Assembly (NCBI GenBank): GCA_029289265.1
Contig: JARFTX010000026.1
Coordinates: 1-43,606, forward strand
Source of the DNA: Gammaproteobacteria bacterium
GTDB taxonomy: Bacteria > Pseudomonadota > Gammaproteobacteria > Burkholderiales > Rhodocyclaceae
Direction of reading: 5' to 3'
Length of the DNA stretch: 43,606 nucleotides
In this document: piece by piece, positions 15,637-24,693 of the stretch
Layout of the letters: every line of letters begins with the position of its first letter
Numbering within the stretch: the first letter of the stretch is position 1
Notes under the pieces: generated by a model
Told to the model about the DNA's origin: nothing
The model's input: the letters and a program-made list of their open reading frames with translations, nothing else
Database searches by the model: none
Position numbers and translations under genes: made by a program

Positions 15637-18171
15637 ATGGGCACAAGCGCTGCGATCGGTCTGTCGGACCAGGGGGTCGGGGATGCGCGACAGGCGGGCC
15701 GCATCGGGCTCGTCGACTATGTCGTGATACTCGCGCAACTCGGGCTCGTCCTGCTGCTGCTGCGCCAGTTCCAGATCGAATCGGCAGCTTTCCTTCGGCT
15801 CGCGACGCTCGCGTTCGGTGGGTTCGCGATCAGTGCCTGGTTGCCCCTGCGGCTGCGCCTGCCGTTCTTCGTGCTCCTCAGCCTTGCGGGGATCGTGGTC
15901 GTGTTGGGCGCAGAGAACGCGGCCTGGCTCGTGGCGATCGGGCTGGGGCTGATCGCGATTTGCCACCTGCCGGTCGCCTTCGTCTGGCGTGCCGCGCTAC
16001 TGCTCGCGGTGGTCGGCGTACTCGCGCTGCAGCGGGCCGGTTATCTCGCAGCCCCTTGGTCCGAGGCGGTCTGGCCGATCCTGGGGGCGATGTTCATGTT
16101 CCGGCTGATCGTCTATTTCTACGATCTGCGCCACGAGAAGGCTCCGGCATCGCCCACGCAGTCGCTCGCCTACTTCTTCATGCTGCCCAACGCCTGCTTT
16201 CCGCTCTTTCCCGTCGTCGACTACAAGACCTTCCGGCGCAACTACTTCGACGACGATGCATACCGGATCTACCAGGTCGGCATCGAGTGGATGGTGCGCG
16301 GCGTGATCCACCTCATTCTCTACCGCGTCGTCTATTACTACCTGACGCTCGCCCCGCACGAGGTGACGGACCCGGCGCAACTCGGCCAGTATCTCGTATC
16401 GAATTTCCTTCTGTACCTGCGCGTCTCGGGCCTGTTCCACCTGATCATCGGCATGCTGTGCCTGTTCGGTTTCAGGCTGCCCGAGACCCACAATCGATTC
16501 CTGCTCGCCTCGAGCTTCACCGACTTCTGGCGACGCATCAACATCTACTGGAAGGACTTCATGCAGAAGGTCTTCTACTACCCGGCGGTGTTCCGGCTGC
16601 GCAAGCTGGGTACCGAGAAGGCCCTCGTGATCGCCACGCTCTACGTGTTCATCATGACGTGGTTCCTGCATGCCTACCAGTGGTTCTGGCTGCGCGGCAC
16701 GATGCTGCTGGTTGTGCAGGACATCCTGTTCTGGACGATTCTCGGGCTGCTGGTGGTGGCGAACTCACTCTACGAGATGAAGCGCGGGCGCACGCGCCGT
16801 CTCGGCGCACCGGCGCGGGGCTGGCGCGATACGGGGGTGCTGATCCTCAAGACCTATGCGACCTTCTGGTTCATCTGCATCCTCTGGTCGTTCTGGACTT
16901 CCGAATCCCTCGAGTCCTGGTTCGGGCTGTGGCGGGCACTGGGCGGCAGCTACAGCCTGGAGATCCTGGTCTATCCGGGTCTCGTCCTGGCGGTCATCGC
17001 AATCGGCAGCCTGCCCGGCGATTCGCTGCGCAATGTCCGTGCCTCGGCGGTGAGCGACCGCGTCTGGCAGAGGAGCCGGGCGATGACCGTCGCCTCGCTG
17101 GTGGCGCTGATCGGCATCAGCGTCGAGGGTGTGCACTCGCGCATGGGGCAGGAGGTCGGAACCTTCGTCCATTCGCTGCGCTCGGGACATCTGAGCCGTC
17201 TCGATACCGCCAAGCTCGAGCGGGGCTACTACGAGGGGCTGCTGTCGGTCGATCGTTTCAACTCCCAGCTGTGGGAGGTGTATATGAACAAGCCCAAGAA
17301 CTGGCTGGACGTCGATAACGCGAACGTCAAGCAGTTCGTCGGCGGGTTCGCGCAGACCGAACTGATCCCCTCCTTCGTCCAGTCGACGCGCTACGGCACC
17401 CTCAGCATCAACCGTTTCGGCATGCGCGACCGCGACTACGATCTCTTGCCGGCGGCCGGGACTTTCCGCGCCGCCGTACTTGGAGCATCTTCGGTGATGG
17501 GATGGGGGGTCGCCGACGGCGAGACGTTCGAGGCGCTCGTCGAGGACCGCCTGAACAGCGAGTGGGCGGGCGGCGAGTTCGCCCGCTTCGAACTGCTCAA
17601 CATGGGGGTGGCCGGCCACCAGCCCACGCAGCAGATGGTGGTGGTCGAACGCGCCTTCGAGTTTCAGCCCGATGCGATCTTCTATGTCGCGACCGGCCGC
17701 GAGATCTCCCGCGCGACCGATTATCTCGCCGAAGTGATCGGCCAGCGCATCGACATCCCGTACGAGGGGCTGCGCTCGATCGTGGAGCGCGCCGGCCTCG
17801 CCCCCGGCACCGAGCGCTCGCTCGCGCGTGCCCGGCTCGAGCCCCATGCCCGCGACGTGCTCGCCTACGTGTATGGATACATCGCCGGCGAGGCGCGCCG
17901 GCGTGGGGTCGTTCCGGTGTGGATCTTTCTCCCGCAGGTCCGCGAAGGCGCATGGCAGGAGGAGACGCCCGAGACCATCCAGATCGCGCGCGACGCGGGA
18001 TTCGTCATCATCAACCTCGAGGACTTGTACGGCGATCAGCCGATCGATGCGGTGCGCCTTGCGCCGTGGGACGACCATCCCAATGCGGCCGGCCACCGAT
18101 TGATCGCGGAGCGGCTTTTCGACGAATTGTCGCAACACAGGGGCACGATATTCCGCTCTGCACGCCAGTGA
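15637..18171 (+). CDS. MBOAT O-acyltransferase fused to a C-terminal SGNH/GDSL-like domain
   Basis: An 844-residue membrane protein. Residues about 20-500 have ten or more transmembrane segments with MBOAT hallmarks: S-F-T-D-F-W-R-R-I-N-I-Y-W-K-D-F and the catalytic His345 in F-L-H-A-Y-Q-W-F-W. Residues about 600-830 form an SGNH-like domain: block I G-A-S-S near residue 616, N-M-G-V-A-G-H-Q as block II, and a D-D-H-P-N-A-A-G-H block V with His814. MBOAT proteins move activated acyl groups across or at the membrane to sugars, as DltB and AlgI do; SGNH partners such as DltD or AlgX/J complete the transfer. ATG 15637 is used because GGGGAGG lies eight bases upstream. The carrier, ligase and dehydrogenase genes follow closely, so it is the likely terminal transferase of that pathway. 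Confidence 0.88.
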   Translation: MGTSAAIGLSDQGVGDARQAGRIGLVDYVVILAQLGLVLLLLRQFQIESAAFLRLATLAFGGFAISAWLPLRLRLPFFVLLSLAGIVVVLGAENAAWLVAIGLGLIAICHLPVAFVWRAALLLAVVGVLALQRAGYLAAPWSEAVWPILGAMFMFRLIVYFYDLRHEKAPASPTQSLAYFFMLPNACFPLFPVVDYKTFRRNYFDDDAYRIYQVGIEWMVRGVIHLILYRVVYYYLTLAPHEVTDPAQLGQYLVSNFLLYLRVSGLFHLIIGMLCLFGFRLPETHNRFLLASSFTDFWRRINIYWKDFMQKVFYYPAVFRLRKLGTEKALVIATLYVFIMTWFLHAYQWFWLRGTMLLVVQDILFWTILGLLVVANSLYEMKRGRTRRLGAPARGWRDTGVLILKTYATFWFICILWSFWTSESLESWFGLWRALGGSYSLEILVYPGLVLAVIAIGSLPGDSLRNVRASAVSDRVWQRSRAMTVASLVALIGISVEGVHSRMGQEVGTFVHSLRSGHLSRLDTAKLERGYYEGLLSVDRFNSQLWEVYMNKPKNWLDVDNANVKQFVGGFAQTELIPSFVQSTRYGTLSINRFGMRDRDYDLLPAAGTFRAAVLGASSVMGWGVADGETFEALVEDRLNSEWAGGEFARFELLNMGVAGHQPTQQMVVVERAFEFQPDAIFYVATGREISRATDYLAEVIGQRIDIPYEGLRSIVERAGLAPGTERSLARARLEPHARDVLAYVYGYIAGEARRRGVVPVWIFLPQVREGAWQEETPETIQIARDAGFVIINLEDLYGDQPIDAVRLAPWDDHPNAAGHRLIAERLFDELSQHRGTIFRSARQ

Positions 18172-18202
18172 ATCACGACCCATTCGACCAAGGGAGAGTC
18201 TT

Positions 18203-18460
18203 ATGAGCGGGGACACCGATTTCAGGAAGGAGGTGCGCGACTTCATTCTCGAGGAGTTCCTGCCGGGGGAGAATCCCGACGAATTGACCGACGACCTGCC
18301 GCTCATCAGCGGCGGGATCCTCGACTCGATCGCGACGCTCAAGATGGTCCTGCACTTCGAGGAGCGTTACGGGATCGTGCTCGAGGCCCACGAGGCGGAC
18401 AAGGAGCACCTCGATACGATTCGCGACATCGCGGCGCTGCTTGCGTCGAAGAGGGGGTGA
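18203..18460 (+). CDS. stand-alone acyl/peptidyl carrier protein
   Basis: An 85-residue carrier protein with phosphopantetheine Ser42 in G-G-I-L-D-S-I, and a following helix T-L-K-M-V-L-H-F-E-E-R-Y-G. A strong AGGGAGA site precedes the ATG, 31 bases after the MBOAT gene. The next gene starts within or just after its stop, so it is the probable partner of that adenylating enzyme, in the role of DltC or of the prolyl carriers PltL/CloN5. It differs clearly from the other carrier protein at 13398 and should need a phosphopantetheinyl transferase encoded elsewhere. Confidence 0.9.
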   Translation: MSGDTDFRKEVRDFILEEFLPGENPDELTDDLPLISGGILDSIATLKMVLHFEERYGIVLEAHEADKEHLDTIRDIAALLASKRG

Positions 18461-18465
18461 TCGCG

Positions 18466-20034
18466 ATGAGCCCGGATCGTCCTCTGCATGCTTCGTTCGC
18501 GCCGATGGCGGCGCAACGGGGCGAACACCCCGCCGTGGTCGAGCCGGGCGGCCGCTCGATCGGTTACGCGGCCCTGGACGCCTTGTCGGCGCGCCTGCGC
18601 GACCGGCTCATCGCGATGGGGGTAGGGCCGGGGGCGCGGGTCGGGCTGTACATGCGCAAGTCGATCGACGCGATTGCGACCCTGTACGGGGTGCTGCGCG
18701 CCGGTGCCGCCTATGTCCCCGTCGATCCCGACGCGCCGCCGGCCCGAAACGCCTACATCCTGAACAACTGCGCGGTCTCGGCGATCCTGCTCGAGACGCG
18801 CTTCGTCGACCGGCTGGTCGAGGAGTTTCGGGCGCTCGGTGCGGTGCCGCCTCTGATCGAACTGCAGGATCCCGGTGGCGGCGTGGCGCTCGCGCAGGCG
18901 CTCGACCGCGCCGATGCGTCGAGCGCCGCGCCCGCCCGCGCCGATGCGCAGTCCCGCCCGGGCGATCTCGCCTACATTCTCTATACCTCCGGTTCGACGG
19001 GCCGGCCGAAAGGAGTGATGCTGTCGCACGAGAACGCCGTGAGCTTCATCGACTGGTGCTCCGACACCTTCAGGCCGCAGGCCGGGGATCGCTTCTCATC
19101 GCACGCGCCGCTGCACTTCGATCTGTCCATCCTGGATGTGCACGTCGCCCTCAAGCACGGTGCGACGCTGGTGCTGGTTCCCGAGGAACGGGCCAAGGAT
19201 GCCCTGCACCTCGCCCGCCTGATCGCCGAAGAGCGCATCTCGATCTGGTACTCGGCGCCTTCGATACTGAGTCTCATGGCGCAGTTCGGCGATCTCGACC
19301 GCCACGACTTCTCGGCACTGCGGCTGGTGCTCTTCGCCGGCGAGGTCTTCCCGGTCAAGCATCTGCGCAGCCTCTGCGCACTCGTGCCCGGTCCGCGCTA
19401 CTACAATCTGTACGGCCCGACCGAGACGAACGTCTGCACCTATTACGAAGTCATCCCGCCCGTGCCGGACGACCGTACGGCGCCCTATCCGATCGGCAGG
19501 GTCTGCGAGCACCTGCGCGGAGTGGTCGTCGACGAGTCGAACGCCGCGGTCGCGGCGGGCGGAGAGGGCGAGCTGTGCATCAGCGGACCGGGTGTCATGC
19601 AGGGTTACTGGATGCTGCCCGAGCAGACCGAGCGCGGTTTTCTCGTCGACGCCGACGGCATGCGCTGGTATCGCACCGGCGACATCGTCGTCGAACAGCC
19701 CGACGGCAACCTGACCTATCGCGGCCGGCGCGACCGGATGGTGAAGCGGCGCGGATATCGTGTCGAGTTGGGCGAGATCGAGGCGGGGCTCTACCAGCAT
19801 CCGGCGATCAAGGAGGTGGCGGTGGTGGCCGCCCCCGATGCCGAAGCGGGTGTGCGCATCACCGCGTTCCTGAGCAGCCGGGACGGCCGCAAGGCTTCAC
19901 TGATCGAACTGAAGCGCTTCTGCGCCGAACGCCTGCCGCTCTACATGATTCCGGACCGCTTTTCCTGGCTCGACGCGCTGCCCAAGACCTCGACCTCCAA
20001 GGTCGATTACCAGAGCCTGAAGGAGCTCGGCTGA
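18466..20034 (+). CDS. stand-alone amino-acid adenylating enzyme (predicted L-prolyl-carrier ligase)
   Basis: A 522-residue free-standing adenylation domain. Core motifs: A3 Y-T-S-G-S-T-G-R-P-K-G at 173-183; A4 H-F-D-L-S-I-L-D with Asp219, the residue that binds the substrate amine; A5 N-L-Y-G-P-T-E-T-N-V-C; A7 Y-R-T-G-D; A8 G-Y-R-V-E-L-G-E-I-E; A10 T-S-T-S-K-V-D-Y with the catalytic Lys. Hand alignment to GrsA gives pocket residues D, L, L, Y, L, A, L, V, C and the final K. From memory this is the code of stand-alone prolyl ligases feeding pyrrole formation (PltF, CloN4, RedM). It should load an amino acid, probably proline, on the carrier encoded just upstream. ATG 18466 has AGGGGGTGA five bases ahead; an overlapping GTG at 18457 is an alternative. 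Confidence 0.9.
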   Translation: MSPDRPLHASFAPMAAQRGEHPAVVEPGGRSIGYAALDALSARLRDRLIAMGVGPGARVGLYMRKSIDAIATLYGVLRAGAAYVPVDPDAPPARNAYILNNCAVSAILLETRFVDRLVEEFRALGAVPPLIELQDPGGGVALAQALDRADASSAAPARADAQSRPGDLAYILYTSGSTGRPKGVMLSHENAVSFIDWCSDTFRPQAGDRFSSHAPLHFDLSILDVHVALKHGATLVLVPEERAKDALHLARLIAEERISIWYSAPSILSLMAQFGDLDRHDFSALRLVLFAGEVFPVKHLRSLCALVPGPRYYNLYGPTETNVCTYYEVIPPVPDDRTAPYPIGRVCEHLRGVVVDESNAAVAAGGEGELCISGPGVMQGYWMLPEQTERGFLVDADGMRWYRTGDIVVEQPDGNLTYRGRRDRMVKRRGYRVELGEIEAGLYQHPAIKEVAVVAAPDAEAGVRITAFLSSRDGRKASLIELKRFCAERLPLYMIPDRFSWLDALPKTSTSKVDYQSLKELG

Positions 20035-21183
20035 TGGATTTCGCCTTCTCGGACGAGCAGAAGCTGATGCGCGAGAGCACGGTACGCTTCGCACGGGGCG
20101 TGCTCAACAAGGAGGTCGCCGAGCGCGACCGCGAGCAGGTCTTCTCGCGCGAGCTGTGGCGCGAATGTGCCACGATCGGCATACAGGGGCTGCCGGTCCC
20201 GGAGGACTACGGCGGAGCGGGGGCTCGATGCGCTCTCCTGCGCGGTGGTGCTCGAGGCGCTCGGCTACGGTTGCCGGGACAGCGGCCTGGTGTTCTCGCT
20301 GTGCGCCCACCTGCTTGCCTGCGTGGTGCCGGTCTGGCGCCACGGCAGCGAGGCGCAGAAGCAGCGCTATCTCCCGGGCTTGTGCGACGGGTCGATGATC
20401 GGGGCCCATGCGATTACCGAGCCCGGATCCGGGTCCGATACGTTCGCCATGCGCACCCGTGCCGAACCCGATGGCGACGGGTGGCGCATCAACGGCAGCA
20501 AGACGTTCATCTCCAACGGTCCGATCGCTGACGTGGCCGTCGTCTTTGCCGTCACCGATCCGGACAAGGGTTTCCACGGCGGGCTGACGGCCTTCCTCGT
20601 CGAGCGCGGCATGCCGGGGTTCTCGTCTGGCCAGAAGTTCGAGAAGCTCGGTCTGCGGACGTCACCGGTGGGCGAACTGGTGTTCGAGGAATTGCGAGTG
20701 CCGGCCGAGGCCGTGCTCGGCCGCGTCGGCGGGGGCGCGGCGGTGTTCGCGACGGCGATGGACTGGGAGCGCTGCCTGCTGGTCGCGAGCCACATCGGCA
20801 CGATGGAGCGGCTGCTCGAGACGTCGATCGCCTACGCCCGCACGCGCCAGCAGTTCGGACAGGCGATCGGCAAGTTCCAGGCGGTGGCCCACAAGATCGC
20901 CGACATGAAGGTGCAGCTGGAAGCCTCGCGCCTGCTGACGTACCGTGCGGCGTGGCGCCTGGACCATCTTCGCAATGCGTCGCTCGATGCCGCGATGGCG
21001 AAGCTCGCGACGAGCGAGTCGCTGCTGCGCGCCTCGCTCGACGCGGTCCAGATCCACGGCGGGTACGGCTACATGGTCGAGTACGAGGTCGAGCGTGCGC
21101 TGCGCGACGCGGTCGGCAGCACTCTTTACTCGGGCACGTCGGAGATGCAGCGCAACATCATCGCCCGTTGGCTCGGACTCTAG
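20034..21183 (+). pseudogene. acyl-CoA dehydrogenase (prolyl-carrier dehydrogenase-like), single-base frameshift
   Basis: The gene begins at an ATG overlapping the ligase stop (TGATG) with M-D-F-A-F-S-D-E-Q-K-L-M, a standard acyl-CoA dehydrogenase N-terminus, and runs to P-E-D-Y-G-G-A-G. There a run of five G at 20219-20223 shifts the frame; with four G it reads on as G-L-D-A-L-S-C-A-V-V-L-E-A-L into the rest of a normal 382-residue protein. Flavin and substrate motifs follow: A-I-T-E-P-G-S-G-S-D, R-Q-Q-F-G-Q-A-I, I-H-G-G-Y-G-Y. The usual late catalytic Glu is Ser (L-Y-S-G-T-S-E); a Glu in D-W-E-R (about residue 245) sits where isovaleryl-CoA dehydrogenase has its base. The expected role is oxidation of a carrier-bound aminoacyl group, as PltE/CloN3 do. 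The shift may be a sequencing error. Confidence 0.88.
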
Positions 21184-21195
21184 CCCGCCGCCGCT

Positions 21196-22218
<1,023 letters not shown>

Positions 22219-22251
22219 TTAAAGTGCCCGGATCGGTCAGGGGGAGGTGGC

Positions 22252-24693
22252 ATGGGGGAGGCACGGGCGGTCCGGGCGCACGGTGGGCCGGGAGTGGCGG
22301 CGAGGGCCTATTGCGTGCTGGCTGCAATCCTGGGGGTCGCAGGCTGTGTGCTGTTCGTCGCCACCCATCCCTTCGGCCTCGCGCCGCCGCTTGCCGGCCT
22401 AGCGCTGTACACGGCTGCGATTGTCCGGCGGCGCGATCTGTGGCTGCTGGCCCTGCCGGCACTCCTTCCGGTCGTCGATCTCGCGCCGTTTACGGGGATG
22501 ATCTACCTCACCGAGAGCGACGCGCTGGTGCTGGCGACGCTCGCGGTGGCGGGCGTCCAGGCGCTCGGCGGTACCGTATCGGCGACGGGCAGCACTCGGT
22601 CATGGCGCTTCGGGCCGATCCAGTGGCTGCTGGTCGCGGCGATGACCGCAAGCTACGTGGTGTCGACGCACTGGCGGGTCCTGTTCGAGCTGCCGCTCGA
22701 TCCCGCGCTGCTGGTCGGCTATGCGAGCCCGCTCAACGGCCCGCGGCTTGCCAAGGGCTTCCTGTTTGCGCTGCTCCTGTTGCCGCTGCTCGCGGTCGCG
22801 TTTCGCCGCGACCCTGAAGGCGCCGGGCGCCGCCTGGCGGCAGGTGTGTTGTGCGGGGTGCTCGCGGTGTCGCTCGCGGCGCTGTGGGAGCGCCTCGCCT
22901 ATACCGGCTTCACCGACTTTGCCACCGACTACCGGACGACGGCACTGTTCTGGGAGGCAAACGTCGGCGGCGCGGCGCTGGACGGCTGGCTGGCGCTGTC
23001 CCTGCCCTTCCTGATCGGGGCCGCCTGGCAGACCCGCTCGGATACCCGCCTGCTGGGGTTGGCGGTGCTGCTCGCGCTTGCCGGCTATGCCGTGTTCACG
23101 ACGTTTTCGCGCGGACTCTATGGGGGGGTGGTGGTCGGTGCCGCACTGACCCTGTGGCTCTTGTGGCGCCCGCGTGCCCGGTCGACATCCGGGGTGGCGG
23201 TGCGCACCGTCGTGGGCATCGCCGTCGCTCTGCTGGCTGCGGGGGCGATATGGCTGATGGCCGGCGTATTTCAGGGAGGCGGCTATCGGGGCCTGGCCGC
23301 CTGGGTGGGGCTCGCCGGCGTCGTCTATGCCGCCGGCCCGATGGTGCCCAGGGCTCAGGGCGGACTCTGGGCCGCTGCCGCGTTCGCCGTCCTGGGCGCG
23401 CTGGCGAGTTTCGCGGCACTGCTCTGGCTGCCCAAGGGTGTCTACGTCATCTACGCGGTGAGCGTCGCGGTCTTCTTCATGCTTGCGCTGCTGCCCGGAC
23501 GCGCTACCGGCGAAGCGCTGCGCGCGCGCGCGGCGCTCGGATGCGCGGGGTGGGTCGCCGTCAATGCGGTGCTGGTATCGGCCTACTGGGGCGGGCCGAC
23601 GGCGTTCGCGCCGAGCCTTGCGGCCGCTGCAGCCTTGCTGCTGCCGCTGGTCGGTGCCCGCATGCACGCTGCGCTCGCCTGGCGGGCAGACCTTCGCGGC
23701 ATGATCTTCGGCGCCATGGTCGTCGCGACGGCGGCTGGGGCGGTGATCACGCTCAACACCTATTACGCGAGTGAGCGGCTGGCCGCGATCGAAAAGGATC
23801 TCGCCGGACGGAAGCTGCACTGGGCGATCACCCTCGCCTTGCCGGCCGGAGCGCACGAAAACTGGGTCGGGATCGGCACCGGGCAGTTCGCCGAGCGCTA
23901 CTTCTGGCACGCCGCCGATGCACGGCCCGGCAGCCACAGCCTTGTCACCGATGGTTATGGAGACGTGCTGCGGCTGGGCGGCCCGCGGCATACGCTGGGC
24001 TTCGGGGAACTCTACCGCGTGTCGCAACGGGTGGTGCGCGATGCCGAGCCACCTTTCGCGATCGAGGCGCGCGTTCGCGGACCGGAAGGCGATGCAGGCC
24101 TGCATGTGGAGCTTTGCCGCAAGCATCTGCTCTACGACCTTTATTCCTGCGCCCATCAGGCGATGCGTGTGCCCGGCTCCGGGGAGTGGGAGACGGTCGA
24201 ACTTGCACTGGAGCGGCAGAATCTAGGAGGTGCCAGCGGACTGTTCGGCCGCGGGCTGGTCTTGTCCATCGCCAATCCCGGCCGCCAACTGGTCGATGTG
24301 GCCCACCTCTCGGTCCGCGATGCGCGGGGGCGCGAGCTGGTCGAAAACGGCGGCTTCGATCAGGGTACGGCGCGCTGGTTCTTCACCAGCGACCGTCACC
24401 ACCTGCCGTGGCATGCAAAGAACCTGTGGCTGCACTATCTGGTCGAGCACGGCTGGTTTGGTCTGGCGGCCTTTACCGTGCTGACGCTGGCGGCCCTTTT
24501 TCGCGTGGCGCTCGGCGGTGCGGCGCGCCATCCGCTGGCGCCCGCGCTCGCCGGCGGGTTTGCCGGGTTCTTTGTCGTTGGGGCATTCGACAGTCTGGTC
24601 GACGTGCCGCGACTCGCGCTGCTGTTCTTCCTGCTGACCTTTGCCGCGATGGGGCTGCGTGGGCCGTCCGCCAGTCGCCCTCTCAGCGGGTGA
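22252..24693 (+). CDS. O-antigen ligase/polymerase-like membrane protein with an inserted beta-sandwich-like domain
   Basis: An 813-residue inner-membrane protein with about twelve to fourteen hydrophobic segments. The large periplasmic loop has the Wzy/WaaL pattern split in two: W-V-G-I-G-T-G-Q-F near residues 538-546, and H-A-K-N-L-W-L-H-Y-L-V-E-H-G from about residue 720, followed by the last membrane helices. Between them lie about 165 residues rich in beta strands (for example G-L-H-V-E-L-C-R-K and E-N-G-G-F-D-Q-G-T-A-R-W), resembling a carbohydrate-binding jelly-roll. Start ATG 22252 follows GGGGAGG; a longer frame from 22159 lacks support. It probably polymerises or ligates repeat units from this exopolysaccharide region. 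Family certain to superfamily level only. Confidence 0.85.
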   Translation: MGEARAVRAHGGPGVAARAYCVLAAILGVAGCVLFVATHPFGLAPPLAGLALYTAAIVRRRDLWLLALPALLPVVDLAPFTGMIYLTESDALVLATLAVAGVQALGGTVSATGSTRSWRFGPIQWLLVAAMTASYVVSTHWRVLFELPLDPALLVGYASPLNGPRLAKGFLFALLLLPLLAVAFRRDPEGAGRRLAAGVLCGVLAVSLAALWERLAYTGFTDFATDYRTTALFWEANVGGAALDGWLALSLPFLIGAAWQTRSDTRLLGLAVLLALAGYAVFTTFSRGLYGGVVVGAALTLWLLWRPRARSTSGVAVRTVVGIAVALLAAGAIWLMAGVFQGGGYRGLAAWVGLAGVVYAAGPMVPRAQGGLWAAAAFAVLGALASFAALLWLPKGVYVIYAVSVAVFFMLALLPGRATGEALRARAALGCAGWVAVNAVLVSAYWGGPTAFAPSLAAAAALLLPLVGARMHAALAWRADLRGMIFGAMVVATAAGAVITLNTYYASERLAAIEKDLAGRKLHWAITLALPAGAHENWVGIGTGQFAERYFWHAADARPGSHSLVTDGYGDVLRLGGPRHTLGFGELYRVSQRVVRDAEPPFAIEARVRGPEGDAGLHVELCRKHLLYDLYSCAHQAMRVPGSGEWETVELALERQNLGGASGLFGRGLVLSIANPGRQLVDVAHLSVRDARGRELVENGGFDQGTARWFFTSDRHHLPWHAKNLWLHYLVEHGWFGLAAFTVLTLAALFRVALGGAARHPLAPALAGGFAGFFVVGAFDSLVDVPRLALLFFLLTFAAMGLRGPSASRPLSG

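Noticed and set aside
16765-18342. 525-residue reverse open frame opposite the MBOAT-SGNH gene
   Set aside because: No motif; the forward strand has MBOAT and SGNH signatures and a good ribosome-binding site.
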